This document shows positions 22,933 through 31,398 of a DNA stretch of 64,000 nt, one piece after another. The notes beneath the pieces are model-generated. The model searched no databases. It was given only the letters and a program-made list of their open reading frames with translations, and was not told the origin of the DNA. Source of the stretch: Oscillospiraceae bacterium (lineage in GTDB: Bacteria > Bacillota > Clostridia > Oscillospirales > Oscillospiraceae); contig JAFZDL010000108.1 in NCBI GenBank assembly GCA_017561205.1, positions 1-64,000 of the forward strand. Reading direction: 5' to 3'. Positions within the stretch are counted from its first letter, which is position 1, and each line of letters opens with the position of its first letter. A program made the position numbers and the translations under genes.

Positions 22933-24327
22933 TTAGGACTCCTTAATTACTTTTCGTTTTGGCAAAAAGGCAACCGCTACAATGCCCAACGCCACACACA
23001 GGATTTCTGCGATTGCCAGAAAATGAATGGACGCGACTGCGGCAGTAGGCTCAGCTGTGTCTGCTGCAATTCTTTCTGTAATCTGATTGGTGAACAACGG
23101 GACAAACACGGCTACACCAAAAGGTGCTGCCAAATCTCGGAATAGGCCGTAAGTTCCAGTTCCTGCGCCTGCCGCCTGGGGCGTCAATCCGGAAAGGACG
23201 ACCTTCATAAAGATGGTACCGTTTCCTCCCAGACCGAAGCCAAGAACACCAAGAGAAGCCATCAGCAACAGTACGGAGGTGACTTCTGTGAACAGCAACA
23301 GGATCCCACACCCGATTCCGGTCAGCAGGAAGGAACCTATGAGGATTCGTTTTGGGTCAAATCTATCTGCCAATGGTCCCAAAACAACCGCGCCCAAAGA
23401 CATGCCCACATACATGACTGAAATGGCATAGCCGGAGATGGCTGTATTGTTAGGTTGCGTGTAATTGACAAACACAATCGTGTTGGTCATGTTTGCCTGC
23501 ATGAGTCCCTGGGTCAAAAATAGAGCCAGCACACTTAAGATAAACGCACTCCGCCCCATAAAGCTGCCCGACAGGATGGGATGGGAGCTTTTTCTTTCAG
23601 CAAGGGCAAGGCCCACCAGACTGAAAATTGCAAAAATCAGCACAATGAGAAACGGTGTGGATGTCCAACCGAAGTTTTGCCCAAAGGATGGGACACACAG
23701 CAGCAAACTGAAGAAGACCAGAATTAAAATTGCGCCGGATACATCAAAGTTTTGCAGTGGTTTCGACCTGGAGACTTGATTGCGGGAAGTGAGGAAACAG
23801 GCGGCAAAAATACCTGTACAAATAGCAACACATACCCACAGCATGGCGCGCCATCCGTAGGAAGAAACGATCAAACCGCCTATGGTTGGTCCAATGATCA
23901 CCGATGCGCTGGACAGCAGCATATACACAGAGAATCCCTTTGCGATTTTATCTTGAGGAAACTCCGTTGCGATATAGGCAAGGATCACGGGACCCATGGC
24001 TGCCGTGCCGATACCCACAATAAAACGGGCAATCAGCATAAACACAAGGGAGTTTGCCAGAGCGGACAGCACATTTCCCAAGGTGAATACCGCAACACCC
24101 AGAAGTAGAGTCTTTCTGCGTCCAATCACATCTCCTACCTTACCAAGAATCGGTGCGCAGGCGGCGGTGGACATAGCCTGGGCGAGGGCTGTCCATGTGG
24201 TGTTATTGTAGGCAATGCCGATATCCTGCACAAAGGCAGGACCTAAAACCGTTGAAAAACCGCCCACTAAGCCAATCAAAAGAGCAGCCAATGCATAAGG
24301 AATAAATCCGCGTTTATATGCCATCAT
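22933..24327 (-). CDS. MFS transporter next to the HSDH-like gene
   Basis: This 464-residue permease of the major facilitator superfamily (DHA-type, 12-14 helices) carries motif A 'GKVGDVIGRRKTLLLG' (about 60-75) and a second loop with 'LADRFDPKR'. It is upstream of, and translationally adjacent to, the 7-alpha-HSDH-like gene. By context it may move bile acids or their oxo products, but MFS exporters are hard to assign from sequence. Its start faces the desulfoferrodoxin gene across an 87-base divergent control region. Confidence 0.82.
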   Translation of the reverse strand: MMAYKRGFIPYALAALLIGLVGGFSTVLGPAFVQDIGIAYNNTTWTALAQAMSTAACAPILGKVGDVIGRRKTLLLGVAVFTLGNVLSALANSLVFMLIARFIVGIGTAAMGPVILAYIATEFPQDKIAKGFSVYMLLSSASVIIGPTIGGLIVSSYGWRAMLWVCVAICTGIFAACFLTSRNQVSRSKPLQNFDVSGAILILVFFSLLLCVPSFGQNFGWTSTPFLIVLIFAIFSLVGLALAERKSSHPILSGSFMGRSAFILSVLALFLTQGLMQANMTNTIVFVNYTQPNNTAISGYAISVMYVGMSLGAVVLGPLADRFDPKRILIGSFLLTGIGCGILLLFTEVTSVLLLMASLGVLGFGLGGNGTIFMKVVLSGLTPQAAGAGTGTYGLFRDLAAPFGVAVFVPLFTNQITERIAADTAEPTAAVASIHFLAIAEILCVALGIVAVAFLPKRKVIKES

Positions 24328-24414
24328 TTCACTTCCTTCTGCGGATAGTATGTCCAGACTTCTATGTATTATTTGTTTTTATTTGGACACACTTTCTCAT
24401 AGGAGGGATGGAAT

Positions 24415-24789
24415 GTGAAGCAAAAATTTTTGATTTGCCAACATTGCGGCAATATCGTAGCAATGATTCGGGATAAGGGGGTTCCGGTTTACTGCTGCGG
24501 TGAACAAATGCAGGAGCTGATTCCGGGGACTACGGAAGCTTCCGGGGGAAAACATATCCCCGTGTATGACGTCGAGGGTAATACCGTCCATGTAACCGTT
24601 GGTTCTGTAGAGCATCCTATGACCGCGGAGCACTATATCGAATGGGTGTGCATGGAAACGGAGCACGGCATCCAATATGCTCACCTGGACCCGGATGACA
24701 AGCCTAAGGCCAAGTTTTCTATTTGTGACGGGGATGAGGTACGGGCAGTGTACGCATTTTGTAATCAACACGATTTATGGAGGAAGTAA
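24415..24789 (+). CDS. dfx: Desulfoferrodoxin (superoxide reductase)
   Basis: This 124-residue two-domain protein has an N-terminal desulforedoxin centre (Cys8, Cys11, Cys27, Cys28) and a C-terminal superoxide-reducing iron centre with His47, His67, His73, Cys116 and His119. It reduces superoxide to hydrogen peroxide in the cytoplasm of anaerobes, passing the peroxide to the next two gene products. The start is GTG at 24415, preceded by AGGAGGGATGGAAT. Its last codons supply the ribosome site of ahpC. Confidence 0.93.
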   Translation: MKQKFLICQHCGNIVAMIRDKGVPVYCCGEQMQELIPGTTEASGGKHIPVYDVEGNTVHVTVGSVEHPMTAEHYIEWVCMETEHGIQYAHLDPDDKPKAKFSICDGDEVRAVYAFCNQHDLWRK

Positions 24790-24791
24790 GT

Positions 24792-25355
24792 ATGTCTATG
24801 ATCAATAAGGAAATTGCCGATTTCCGCACCTATGCCTATCACGAGAATGACTTTAAGTTTGTGAGCAAGGAGGATATCCTTGGTAAATGGAGCGTCTTTT
24901 TCTTCTATCCTGCGGACTTTACTTTTGTCTGCCCTACAGAGCTGGAGGACTTGGCAGACAAGTATGAGCAGTTTAAGGCTATTGGCTGTGAGGTTTATTC
25001 TGTATCCACCGATACCCATTTCGTTCACAAGGCATGGCACGATGCATCCGAGCGCATTAAAAAGATCAATTATCCCATGCTGGCTGACCCCACCCATAGC
25101 ATTTCTAAAGATTTTGAGGTGCTGATCGAAGCGGACGGCCTTGCCGAGCGCGGCACTTTTATTATCAACCCCGAAGGGAAAATCGTAGGTTACGAGGTAA
25201 CTGCCGGCAATGTGGGCAGAAACGCCGAGGAACTGCTGCGTAAAGTGCAGGCCTGTCAGTTTGTGCATGCCCATGGCGATCAGGTTTGTCCCGCTAACTG
25301 GAAACCCGGCGCAGAGACACTGAAACCCAGCCTGGATCTGGTAGGACAGCTTTGA
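24792..25355 (+). CDS. ahpC: Alkyl hydroperoxide reductase C / 2-Cys peroxiredoxin
   Basis: This 187-residue typical 2-Cys peroxiredoxin has peroxidatic Cys47 in 'FTFVCPTE' and resolving Cys166 in 'GDQVCPANW'. It reduces hydrogen peroxide and organic peroxides. ATG at 24792 is chosen because GGAGGAAGTAAGT is directly before it; the in-frame ATG at 24777 is part of that site. It overlaps the following reductase gene by one base (TGATG), so supply of its electron donor is coupled. Confidence 0.93.
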   Translation: MSMINKEIADFRTYAYHENDFKFVSKEDILGKWSVFFFYPADFTFVCPTELEDLADKYEQFKAIGCEVYSVSTDTHFVHKAWHDASERIKKINYPMLADPTHSISKDFEVLIEADGLAERGTFIINPEGKIVGYEVTAGNVGRNAEELLRKVQACQFVHAHGDQVCPANWKPGAETLKPSLDLVGQL

Positions 25356-26977
25356 TGGACAATCTGTACGATGTCGTGATCGTCGGCGGCGGCCCTGCGG
25401 GGCTGACCGCCGCGCTCTACCTTGCCCGGGCGAAGTACCGGGTATTGGTTTTGGAAAAGGAGCAGTTCGGCGGTCAAATTGCCATTACCCACGAGGTGGT
25501 GAACTACCCCGGCATTGCCAAGACCAGCGGAAAAGCCCTGACGGATACCATCCAGCAGCAGGCAGAGCACTTCGGCGCAGAATTTCTGCTTGCGGAAGTC
25601 GTCGGCTTTGACCTTGCCGGGGATATCAAGACCGTGCATACGGGCAAGGGGGACTACCGCTGCTTTGGTATCCTGCTGGCAACCGGGGCATACCCCAGAA
25701 CGGTCGGCTTCAAAGGCGAGGAAGAACACAAGGGCCGGGGTGTTGCCTATTGCGCCACCTGTGACGGCGAGTTCTTTACGGGAAAAGAAATATTCGTGGT
25801 CGGCGGTGGCTATGCGGCAGCGGAAGAAAGTGTTTTTCTGACAAAGTTTGCCCGGCATGTAACAATTTTAGTTCGGAAAGACGACTTTTCTTGCGCTGCA
25901 TCCGTTGCCGATCAGGCGAAGAATCACGAAAAAATCACTGTGCTGACCAATACGGTGATGGAGGAAGTGTCCGGTGAGAACGGTTTGACCTACGCACGGT
26001 ACAAAAATACCGCCACCGGAGAGGTGACGGAGTATAGAAGCGAAGAGTCCTTTGGTGTCTTTGTATTCGTCGGATATGCACCGGCTACGGAAGCGGCCAA
26101 GGGAATCGTGGAACTGAACGAGCAGGGATATATCGTAACCGACGCATCTCAAAAAACCAGTGCAGAGGGTGTTTATGCGGCAGGTGATGTGTGCATTAAG
26201 CCCTTGCGGCAGGTAGTGACAGCCACCAGTGACGGTGCATTGGCAGCGACAGAACTGGAGAAGTATGTGGCTGCAGTGCACCGAAAGACGGGCCTGCGTG
26301 CTGACACCCCTGTTTCAAAGCAGAGTGGTACAACGGTTACAGTCAATACGCAGAAAGAAGAGGAATCCGGCGAACTGTTCACAGCCCAAATGCGGCAACA
26401 GTTAGACACCGTATTTGCCCGAATGGAAAGGCCATTGCTGCTGAAACTCTATTTGGACAGCCGTCCGATTTCTGCAGAACTGGAAAGCTTTATAACCACC
26501 CTTGCGGCGCTTTCGGATATGCTGGAGTTGGAGGTGTGCGACAGGCAGGCACAGGAAACCTTTGCGCCCTGCGTGGAAGTTTGCTCGGCAGACGGCACAC
26601 CGACAGGCCTTGCCTTTCACGGCGTACCCAGCGGCCATGAGTTTACCTCTTTTGTGCTGGGACTTTATAATGCTGCAGGCCCGGGGCAAGCACTGGATGA
26701 TGTCACAAGGCAGCAGATTGCAGCCATAACAAAACCTTTGGATATGAAGATATTGGTCACATTGTCTTGCACTATGTGCCCGGACTTGGTGGTTGCCGCC
26801 CAGCGGATTTCCGCTGAGAATCCCAATATAACAGCCCATGTATATGATATCCGGCATTTTGAAAATCTTAAGAACCAATACAATGTGATGAGTGTACCGT
26901 GTATGGTCATAAATGATGATAAGATATCGTTTGGAAAGAAGAATGTATCGCAGATTCTTGAGATGCTTCTTCAGTAG
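25355..26977 (+). CDS. AhpF-type peroxiredoxin reductase with domains in reversed order
   Basis: This 540-residue flavoprotein has a thioredoxin-reductase-like N-terminal part (about 1-310) with 'VGGGPAGLTAALYLARA', the redox pair CATC (Cys133/Cys136), a second dinucleotide motif 'VVGGGYAAAEE' and 'GVYAAGDV'. After a linker comes a C-terminal thioredoxin-fold pair like the AhpF N-terminal domain, with CTMC (Cys472/Cys475). Classical AhpF has the thioredoxin-fold part first, so this is the swapped arrangement seen in some Clostridia. It should carry NAD(P)H electrons to the adjacent AhpC. Confidence 0.88.
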   Translation: MDNLYDVVIVGGGPAGLTAALYLARAKYRVLVLEKEQFGGQIAITHEVVNYPGIAKTSGKALTDTIQQQAEHFGAEFLLAEVVGFDLAGDIKTVHTGKGDYRCFGILLATGAYPRTVGFKGEEEHKGRGVAYCATCDGEFFTGKEIFVVGGGYAAAEESVFLTKFARHVTILVRKDDFSCAASVADQAKNHEKITVLTNTVMEEVSGENGLTYARYKNTATGEVTEYRSEESFGVFVFVGYAPATEAAKGIVELNEQGYIVTDASQKTSAEGVYAAGDVCIKPLRQVVTATSDGALAATELEKYVAAVHRKTGLRADTPVSKQSGTTVTVNTQKEEESGELFTAQMRQQLDTVFARMERPLLLKLYLDSRPISAELESFITTLAALSDMLELEVCDRQAQETFAPCVEVCSADGTPTGLAFHGVPSGHEFTSFVLGLYNAAGPGQALDDVTRQQIAAITKPLDMKILVTLSCTMCPDLVVAAQRISAENPNITAHVYDIRHFENLKNQYNVMSVPCMVINDDKISFGKKNVSQILEMLLQ

Positions 26978-26999
26978 CTATTATACAATATAGAAAAAA

Positions 27000-27024
27000 C
27001 CGCCGATGCGAAATGCATCGGCGG
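27000..27024 (-). terminator. Terminator between peroxiredoxin reductase and DUF4430 genes
   Basis: CCGCCGATGC (27000-27009) pairs with GCATCGGCGG (27015-27024). On the minus strand the stem is followed by TTTTTTC, ending the lipoprotein transcript. It can also serve the convergent reductase operon. Confidence 0.8.
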
Positions 27025-27034
27025 CTTCGTGCAA

Positions 27035-27520
27035 TTAAGCGGGGGTCTTCACGAAAGCATAGGTTGCGGTGGGGTCAATCTCGGTGGAATCTACGCCCTT
27101 GGTGGCATATTCACCGTTTGCGTAGAAGGCCCAGTAGGCATTGTCCTTTTCGTAGATGGCGGAGATGCCGTTGACGGAATTCACCATCAGGCCATAAGGA
27201 CCGTTTTCACCGGAAATCAGGCCCACTTCCAAAAGCGCTTCGCCCACAATGGTCTTGTCGGTCTTGACTAAGAACTTGGTGGTCTTGCCGTCTAAGTCGG
27301 TCACTTCAAAGTTGAAGGAGGTCTTGCCTTCGCCCTTTTCGGTCACCGCTGTGGGGACTTCGTCCAAAATGCTCTTGGTAGCTTCGGTCTGGGTTGTCGT
27401 TGCTGGGGGTTGGGGTGTTTCGGTTTTGTCGCTGCAACCTGTTGCAAGAAGTGCCATAGCCGCAATCAGCACAATGCAAAGGACGAACGACAATAGCTTA
27501 CGCATATTGTTTTTGTTCAT
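27035..27520 (-). CDS. DUF4430 lipoprotein, possible cobalamin-binding protein
   Basis: This 161-residue lipoprotein has a lipobox ending at Cys29 ('LLATGCS'), a Thr-rich linker, and a DUF4430 domain (about 65-161, 'YGLMVNSVNGISA' and 'YWAFYANGEYA'). DUF4430 is related to the C-terminal domain of transcobalamin/intrinsic factor, which fits a cobalamin-riboswitch-like leader upstream and an ECF transporter divergent from it. ATG at 27520 is preceded by AAGGAGCAAAGAATT. It is probably an extracytoplasmic capture protein for cobalamin or a corrinoid; binding is inferred. Confidence 0.82.
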   Translation of the reverse strand: MNKNNMRKLLSFVLCIVLIAAMALLATGCSDKTETPQPPATTTQTEATKSILDEVPTAVTEKGEGKTSFNFEVTDLDGKTTKFLVKTDKTIVGEALLEVGLISGENGPYGLMVNSVNGISAIYEKDNAYWAFYANGEYATKGVDSTEIDPTATYAFVKTPA

Positions 27521-27574
27521 AATTCTTTGCTCCTTAAATTGTATTTCCCACAAAGCCGTGTCTCGCGGCCTTTC

Positions 27575-27760
27575 TGCGGGTTTCGCTGCCCGGATATTCC
27601 GACTTGGCGCACAGCCGTCCGGCCTTCTCGGAAAATTCCAATGGCCCTGTCCCGGCGCTTGCGGCAGCTCCGGTAAGAATGGCAGTATCAAAGCGCTTCA
27701 CGGCGACGGACTCGTACAGGAATCGCACCTGTTTCCCCCGACAGCATATTTAGCATAGCA
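27575..27760 (-). promoter_or_regulatory. Cobalamin-riboswitch-like leader of the DUF4430 gene
   Basis: On the minus strand the leader shows GGGGAAACAGGTGCGATTCC then CGTCGCCGTGA and later CCAAGTCGGAATATCC. These resemble conserved blocks of cobalamin riboswitches (GGGAA...GGTG..AATCC, CCGCCACTGTGA, GTCAGGA.ACC). It ends about 55 bases before the lipoprotein start. Confidence 0.7.
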
Positions 27761-27839
27761 CTTACCATTGGGAAAAGCAAGGACTATTATGAAAAAAATA
27801 TTGCCTTTTGCGGAAGAATATGATAGACTATCCCTGCAA

Positions 27840-28000
27840 ATGAATAGGATAAAGTCACGGCAGACATTGGAATGGGAAAATCCCAGCGGTACCAAGCCGC
27901 CGTAGACGGACATAAGCCGCCTGTTTTCATTGGGTGACCGAGAAGAAAGCAGGCAAATGGCGTCCGGAGCCGGAATACGAGCTGTGACTTTTGACCGGAT
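27840..28000 (+). promoter_or_regulatory. Cobalamin-riboswitch-like leader of the ECF operon
   Basis: The plus strand shows AATGGGAAAATCCCAGCGGTACC, a GCCGCCGTAGACGG block and GAGCCGGAATACGAGCTGTGA before the ECF genes. These match the order of conserved cobalamin-riboswitch segments. A terminator follows at 28042. GGGGACT at 28008-28014 could pair with part of that terminator as an antiterminator. Confidence 0.65.
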
Positions 28001-28041
28001 GGCTCTTGGGGACTGCCGACCGGTGTGTTTTGCTATGCTAT

Positions 28042-28066
28042 GAGTCCCTTTTGGGACTCTTTTTTG
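28042..28066 (+). terminator. Riboswitch-controlled terminator
   Basis: GAGTCCC (28042-28048), TTTT loop, GGGACTC (28053-28059), then a run of T. It lies between the riboswitch-like leader and the first ECF gene, as expected for transcription attenuation. Confidence 0.8.
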
Positions 28067-28082
28067 TTTGGGAGGAAAAAGT

Positions 28083-28976
28083 ATGAAAGGAAACCGCCAA
28101 CACAATGATGCCTTCTCTAAGCGCCATCCGGCGGTAAACTTTGCGTTCTTCCTGGGCGTGATCGTGGGGGTGGCGCTGATCCAGCACCCGGCCTATGTGC
28201 TGGCGGGGTTTGTCACGGGCGCGATTTATTACTTGATGCTAAACGGCTCCAAGGGCTTTAAGTTTTTGCTGTTGTTGTTGCCGGTTTTTGTGTTTGTGGC
28301 GGCCATTAACCCACTGTTCAATACCGACGGACAAAGGATTTTGTGCCATATTTTCGGCAGACCCTATACCTTAGAGGCCGTTATTTACGGCTTGACCCTG
28401 TCGGGGGTGATCGTGGTGATGCTTTTGTGGTTCGGCTGCTATAACCAGGTGCTGACCGGAGATAAATTCACCAGTCTGTTCGGCAATCTCATTCCAGCCA
28501 TTTCTCTGCTGCTGGTAATGGTATTGCGCATGGTGCCCAATTTTATTCGCAAGGCCCGGCAGATTGCCGGTGCGAGAAAGTCCATAGGCAAGGGCGCAGG
28601 GGAGAATGCCGCCGCCAAAGAAAGAGTGGTATCCGGTCTGACCCTGCTGGGGGCGCTGACCGCCTGGGCTTTGGAGGGCAGTGTGGTCACCGGCGATTCC
28701 ATGCGAGCCCGGGGTTACGGCACTGCCAAGCGCAGTAGCTTTATGATTTACCGTATGACCTTTAGCGATTGGCTGCTGATGGCTGCCATGGTGCTGTTTT
28801 TGGGTCTTACTTTGATGGCTGCGAGCTTGGGGCAAATGACAGCTGCGTTTACCCCGGTTATGGAAATTGCCCCGGTGTCCTGGGGGCTTTGCTCCTACAC
28901 ACTGTTTTTGATGATACCCATAATTTACCACTGGAAGGAGGCTGCGCAATGGTACATTTCCAGATCCAAAATCTGA
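28083..28976 (+). CDS. ECF transporter T component (CbiQ family)
   Basis: This 297-residue integral membrane protein of the EcfT/CbiQ family has about six hydrophobic segments, with an 'ARKSIGKGAG' cytoplasmic loop and the family Ala-Arg-Gly box 'MRARGYG' (about 203-209) that docks on the ATPases. It couples ATP hydrolysis to substrate-binding S-protein movement. ATG at 28083 follows GGGAGG at good distance. It overlaps the ATPase gene by 28 bases, and the leader suggests cobalamin control. Confidence 0.88.
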   Translation: MKGNRQHNDAFSKRHPAVNFAFFLGVIVGVALIQHPAYVLAGFVTGAIYYLMLNGSKGFKFLLLLLPVFVFVAAINPLFNTDGQRILCHIFGRPYTLEAVIYGLTLSGVIVVMLLWFGCYNQVLTGDKFTSLFGNLIPAISLLLVMVLRMVPNFIRKARQIAGARKSIGKGAGENAAAKERVVSGLTLLGALTAWALEGSVVTGDSMRARGYGTAKRSSFMIYRMTFSDWLLMAAMVLFLGLTLMAASLGQMTAAFTPVMEIAPVSWGLCSYTLFLMIPIIYHWKEAAQWYISRSKI

Positions 28977-30598
28977 GCTTTGCTTACCCTACTGCTGAGG
29001 GTCGGGAATCCCTTAAAAATGTGAATCTCACCATAGAAAAAGGCGAATATATTGTCCTGTGCGGCAAATCCGGCAGTGGTAAAACTACCCTTTTGCGGCA
29101 GCTGAAATCCGTCCTTGCCCCCCATGGCAAGAAAGAGGGGCAGATCCTCTTTAACGGCATTCCGCTGGAACAGGAGAGCCAGCAGGGACAGGCTGCTAAA
29201 ATCGGCTATGTGATGCAGAATCCCGAGGAGCAGATCGTCACCGATAAGGTGTGGCACGAGCTGGCCTTTGGCCTGGAATCTTTGGGCTGCGACCAAAAGA
29301 CCATGCGGGCCCGCGTAGCGGAAATGGCCTGCTATTTCGGTATACAGGATTGGTTCCACAAGGATGTGGAGACCCTTTCCGGGGGACAGAAACAGCTGCT
29401 GAACCTGGCATCTATTATGGCAATGCAGCCGGAAGTGTTGATTTTAGATGAGCCCACCAGCCAGTTAGACCCTCTGGCAGCCTCGGATTTCTTAAATACT
29501 GTCCGTAAGATCAATACGGAACTGGGCACCACGGTGATTATTACCGAACACCGTTTGGAGGATATCTTCCCCTATGCGGACCGTGCCATTGTGATGGAGG
29601 CAGGCCATATCATTGCCGACGATACCCCCCGCAATATCGGTAAATTCCTCTATGCGCAGAAAAATGATATGTTTGCTGCTATGCCCACCCCTGTGCGGGT
29701 GTTCTATGGCGGGGACGCAGAGGGAGATTATCCCCTCACTGTCCGGGAGGGCAGAACCTGGCTGAGCAAGACTTGTCCTGCGCCTAAGGTGAATTCTTTG
29801 CCCATAGAGGAGCTGCCAGAAGGCAAAGACATTGCCCTTTCACTGCAGAATCTGTGGTTCCGTTACGAAAAGGACAGCCCGGATGTGCTCCGGGGCGTTA
29901 CGGCGGAAGTGCCGGTGGGCAGCTTGTACGCCATCGTGGGCGGCAACGGCGCCGGTAAGTCCACTATGCTGAAAGCAGTTTGCGGCATTTGTAAGCCCTA
30001 CCGGGGGAGTGTAAAGGTATTCGGTAAGCCGGTAGCCAAGTATAAATCTGCCGAATTGTTCGGCGGTTGCCTGGCTATGCTTCCTCAAGACCCCAAGAGT
30101 CTGTTTGTAAAAAAGACTGTCCGGGAAGAACTGGAAGAAATGACCACCGACCGGGAAAAGATGGCAGAAATTGCCAAAATCTGCGAGATTGAAAATTTAT
30201 TAGACAGCCACCCTTATGACCTGTCCGGCGGTGAGCAGCAGCGCAGTGCTTTGGCAAAGGTGCTGCTGACAAGCCCTAAACTACTTCTGCTGGATGAGCC
30301 CACCAAGGGCATTGACAGCTTTTTCAAAGAAAAACTAGCAGAAATATTATGTAAACTAAAAGAAAAGGGCGTTACCATCGTGATGGTTTCTCACGATGTG
30401 GAGTTCTGCGCCAAATACGCAGACCGGGTAAGTATGTTCTTTGACGGTCAGGTTTTGACCACCGACACCCCTCGGCGGTTCTTTGGCAACAACAGCTTCT
30501 ACACCACCGCCGCAAACCGTATGAGCCGGCACATCTTCTCCATGGCGGTGACTGCCGAGGATGTGGCCCAATTGTACCGGAAAAATCAGGAGGGATAA
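28949..30598 (+). CDS. ECF transporter fused A-A' ATPase
   Basis: This 549-residue protein is a fusion of two ABC ATPase domains. The first (about 1-280) has Walker A GKSGSGKTT, signature LSGGQKQ and Walker B VLILDEPTS. The second (about 290-549) has GGNGAGKST, LSGGEQQR and LLLLDEPTK. Many ECF systems use separate A and A' proteins; the fused form is frequent in Clostridia. ATG at 28949 is preceded by GGAAGGAGGCTGCGCA, while the longer upstream frame overlaps the T gene and is not supported. It energises uptake through EcfT and the S component. Confidence 0.93.
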   Translation: MVHFQIQNLSFAYPTAEGRESLKNVNLTIEKGEYIVLCGKSGSGKTTLLRQLKSVLAPHGKKEGQILFNGIPLEQESQQGQAAKIGYVMQNPEEQIVTDKVWHELAFGLESLGCDQKTMRARVAEMACYFGIQDWFHKDVETLSGGQKQLLNLASIMAMQPEVLILDEPTSQLDPLAASDFLNTVRKINTELGTTVIITEHRLEDIFPYADRAIVMEAGHIIADDTPRNIGKFLYAQKNDMFAAMPTPVRVFYGGDAEGDYPLTVREGRTWLSKTCPAPKVNSLPIEELPEGKDIALSLQNLWFRYEKDSPDVLRGVTAEVPVGSLYAIVGGNGAGKSTMLKAVCGICKPYRGSVKVFGKPVAKYKSAELFGGCLAMLPQDPKSLFVKKTVREELEEMTTDREKMAEIAKICEIENLLDSHPYDLSGGEQQRSALAKVLLTSPKLLLLDEPTKGIDSFFKEKLAEILCKLKEKGVTIVMVSHDVEFCAKYADRVSMFFDGQVLTTDTPRRFFGNNSFYTTAANRMSRHIFSMAVTAEDVAQLYRKNQEG

Positions 30599-30601
30599 AA
30601 A

Positions 30602-31291
30602 ATGAAAAAATCCCATGTTGCTACGCTGATTACATTCTTTTTGCTAATCCCGGCGACTTTATACTTGGGCACAAAGCTGTCCGGGCGGACCTATTATATT
30701 ACGGGAACGCTGATTATTTTGGAGCTGATGGTTCCCTTTTTTATGGCCTTTGAGGGCCGTAAGCCCCAGGCCAGGGAATTGGTGATCATTGCGGTGCTCA
30801 GCGCCATTGCCATTGCCGGCCGGGTGCTGATCCCCGTTCCCAATTTCAAGGCAATATTTGCCGTTATTATGCTCACGGGTATTGCCTTCGGTCCGGAAAC
30901 CGGTTTTATGGTGGGCGCCATTGCTGCTCTTGGCAGTAATTTCTTCTACGGCCAGGGCGCCTATACTCCCTGGCAGATGTTCAGCTACGGTGCTGCCGGA
31001 ATGCTCAGTGGGTTTGCCTTCGGAAAGGGAAGACTGCCCAGAAAATCCTGGTTGATGGCTCTGTTCGGCTTTGTTGCCGTAGTGCTGGCGGTTGGCCCGA
31101 TCTTAGACAGTATGACTCTGTTTTTGGGCTATGTAAAGCCCAGCCCTGAGGCTTTTGGCCTTGTGTTTGTGCCGGGCTTTGCCCACAATTGCATGAACGG
31201 CCTTTGTACGGCAGCGGTGATGCTGATTTTTGGCAAGCCGTTTCTCGGTATCTTAAACCGCATTCAGGTGAAATACGGAATGCTGGAGTAA
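30602..31291 (+). CDS. ECF transporter S component (candidate cobalamin-type)
   Basis: This 229-residue membrane protein has about six helices and the ECF S-component pattern, with 'ARELVIIAVLSAIAIAGR' (about 57-74) carrying the small-residue face that binds EcfT. It is encoded three bases after the fused ATPase. The riboswitch-like leader and the neighbouring DUF4430 lipoprotein suggest vitamin B12 or a corrinoid as substrate (compare CbrT-type S components), which the sequence alone does not prove. Confidence 0.82.
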   Translation: MKKSHVATLITFFLLIPATLYLGTKLSGRTYYITGTLIILELMVPFFMAFEGRKPQARELVIIAVLSAIAIAGRVLIPVPNFKAIFAVIMLTGIAFGPETGFMVGAIAALGSNFFYGQGAYTPWQMFSYGAAGMLSGFAFGKGRLPRKSWLMALFGFVAVVLAVGPILDSMTLFLGYVKPSPEAFGLVFVPGFAHNCMNGLCTAAVMLIFGKPFLGILNRIQVKYGMLE

Positions 31292-31298
31292 AATGTTG

Positions 31299-31334
31299 CG
31301 ACGGTAAGGAAATCCTTACCGTCGTAGTTTTTGT
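31299..31334 (+). terminator. Terminator ending the ECF operon
   Basis: CGACGGTAAGG (31299-31309), AAAT loop, CCTTACCGTCG (31314-31324), then TAGTTTTTG. Confidence 0.88.
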
Positions 31335-31336
31335 TC

Positions 31337-31365
31337 TTGCGGGTGGGGGAATGTTGTGCTATAAT
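31337..31365 (+). promoter_or_regulatory. Promoter of the carboxypeptidase gene
   Basis: -35 TTGCGG (31337-31342), 17-base spacer, extended -10 TGCTATAAT (TATAAT at 31360-31365), about 35 bases upstream of the TTG start. Confidence 0.65.
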
Positions 31366-31398
31366 GATGAAAGCGCAAACTGTATGGAGGTATCTTCC

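Noticed and set aside
28769..28948. Longer N-terminal start for the fused ECF ATPase
   Set aside because: The extra 60 residues overlap the T component in another frame and lack a ribosome site, while ATG 28949 has GGAAGGAGG upstream and begins a normal ABC domain.
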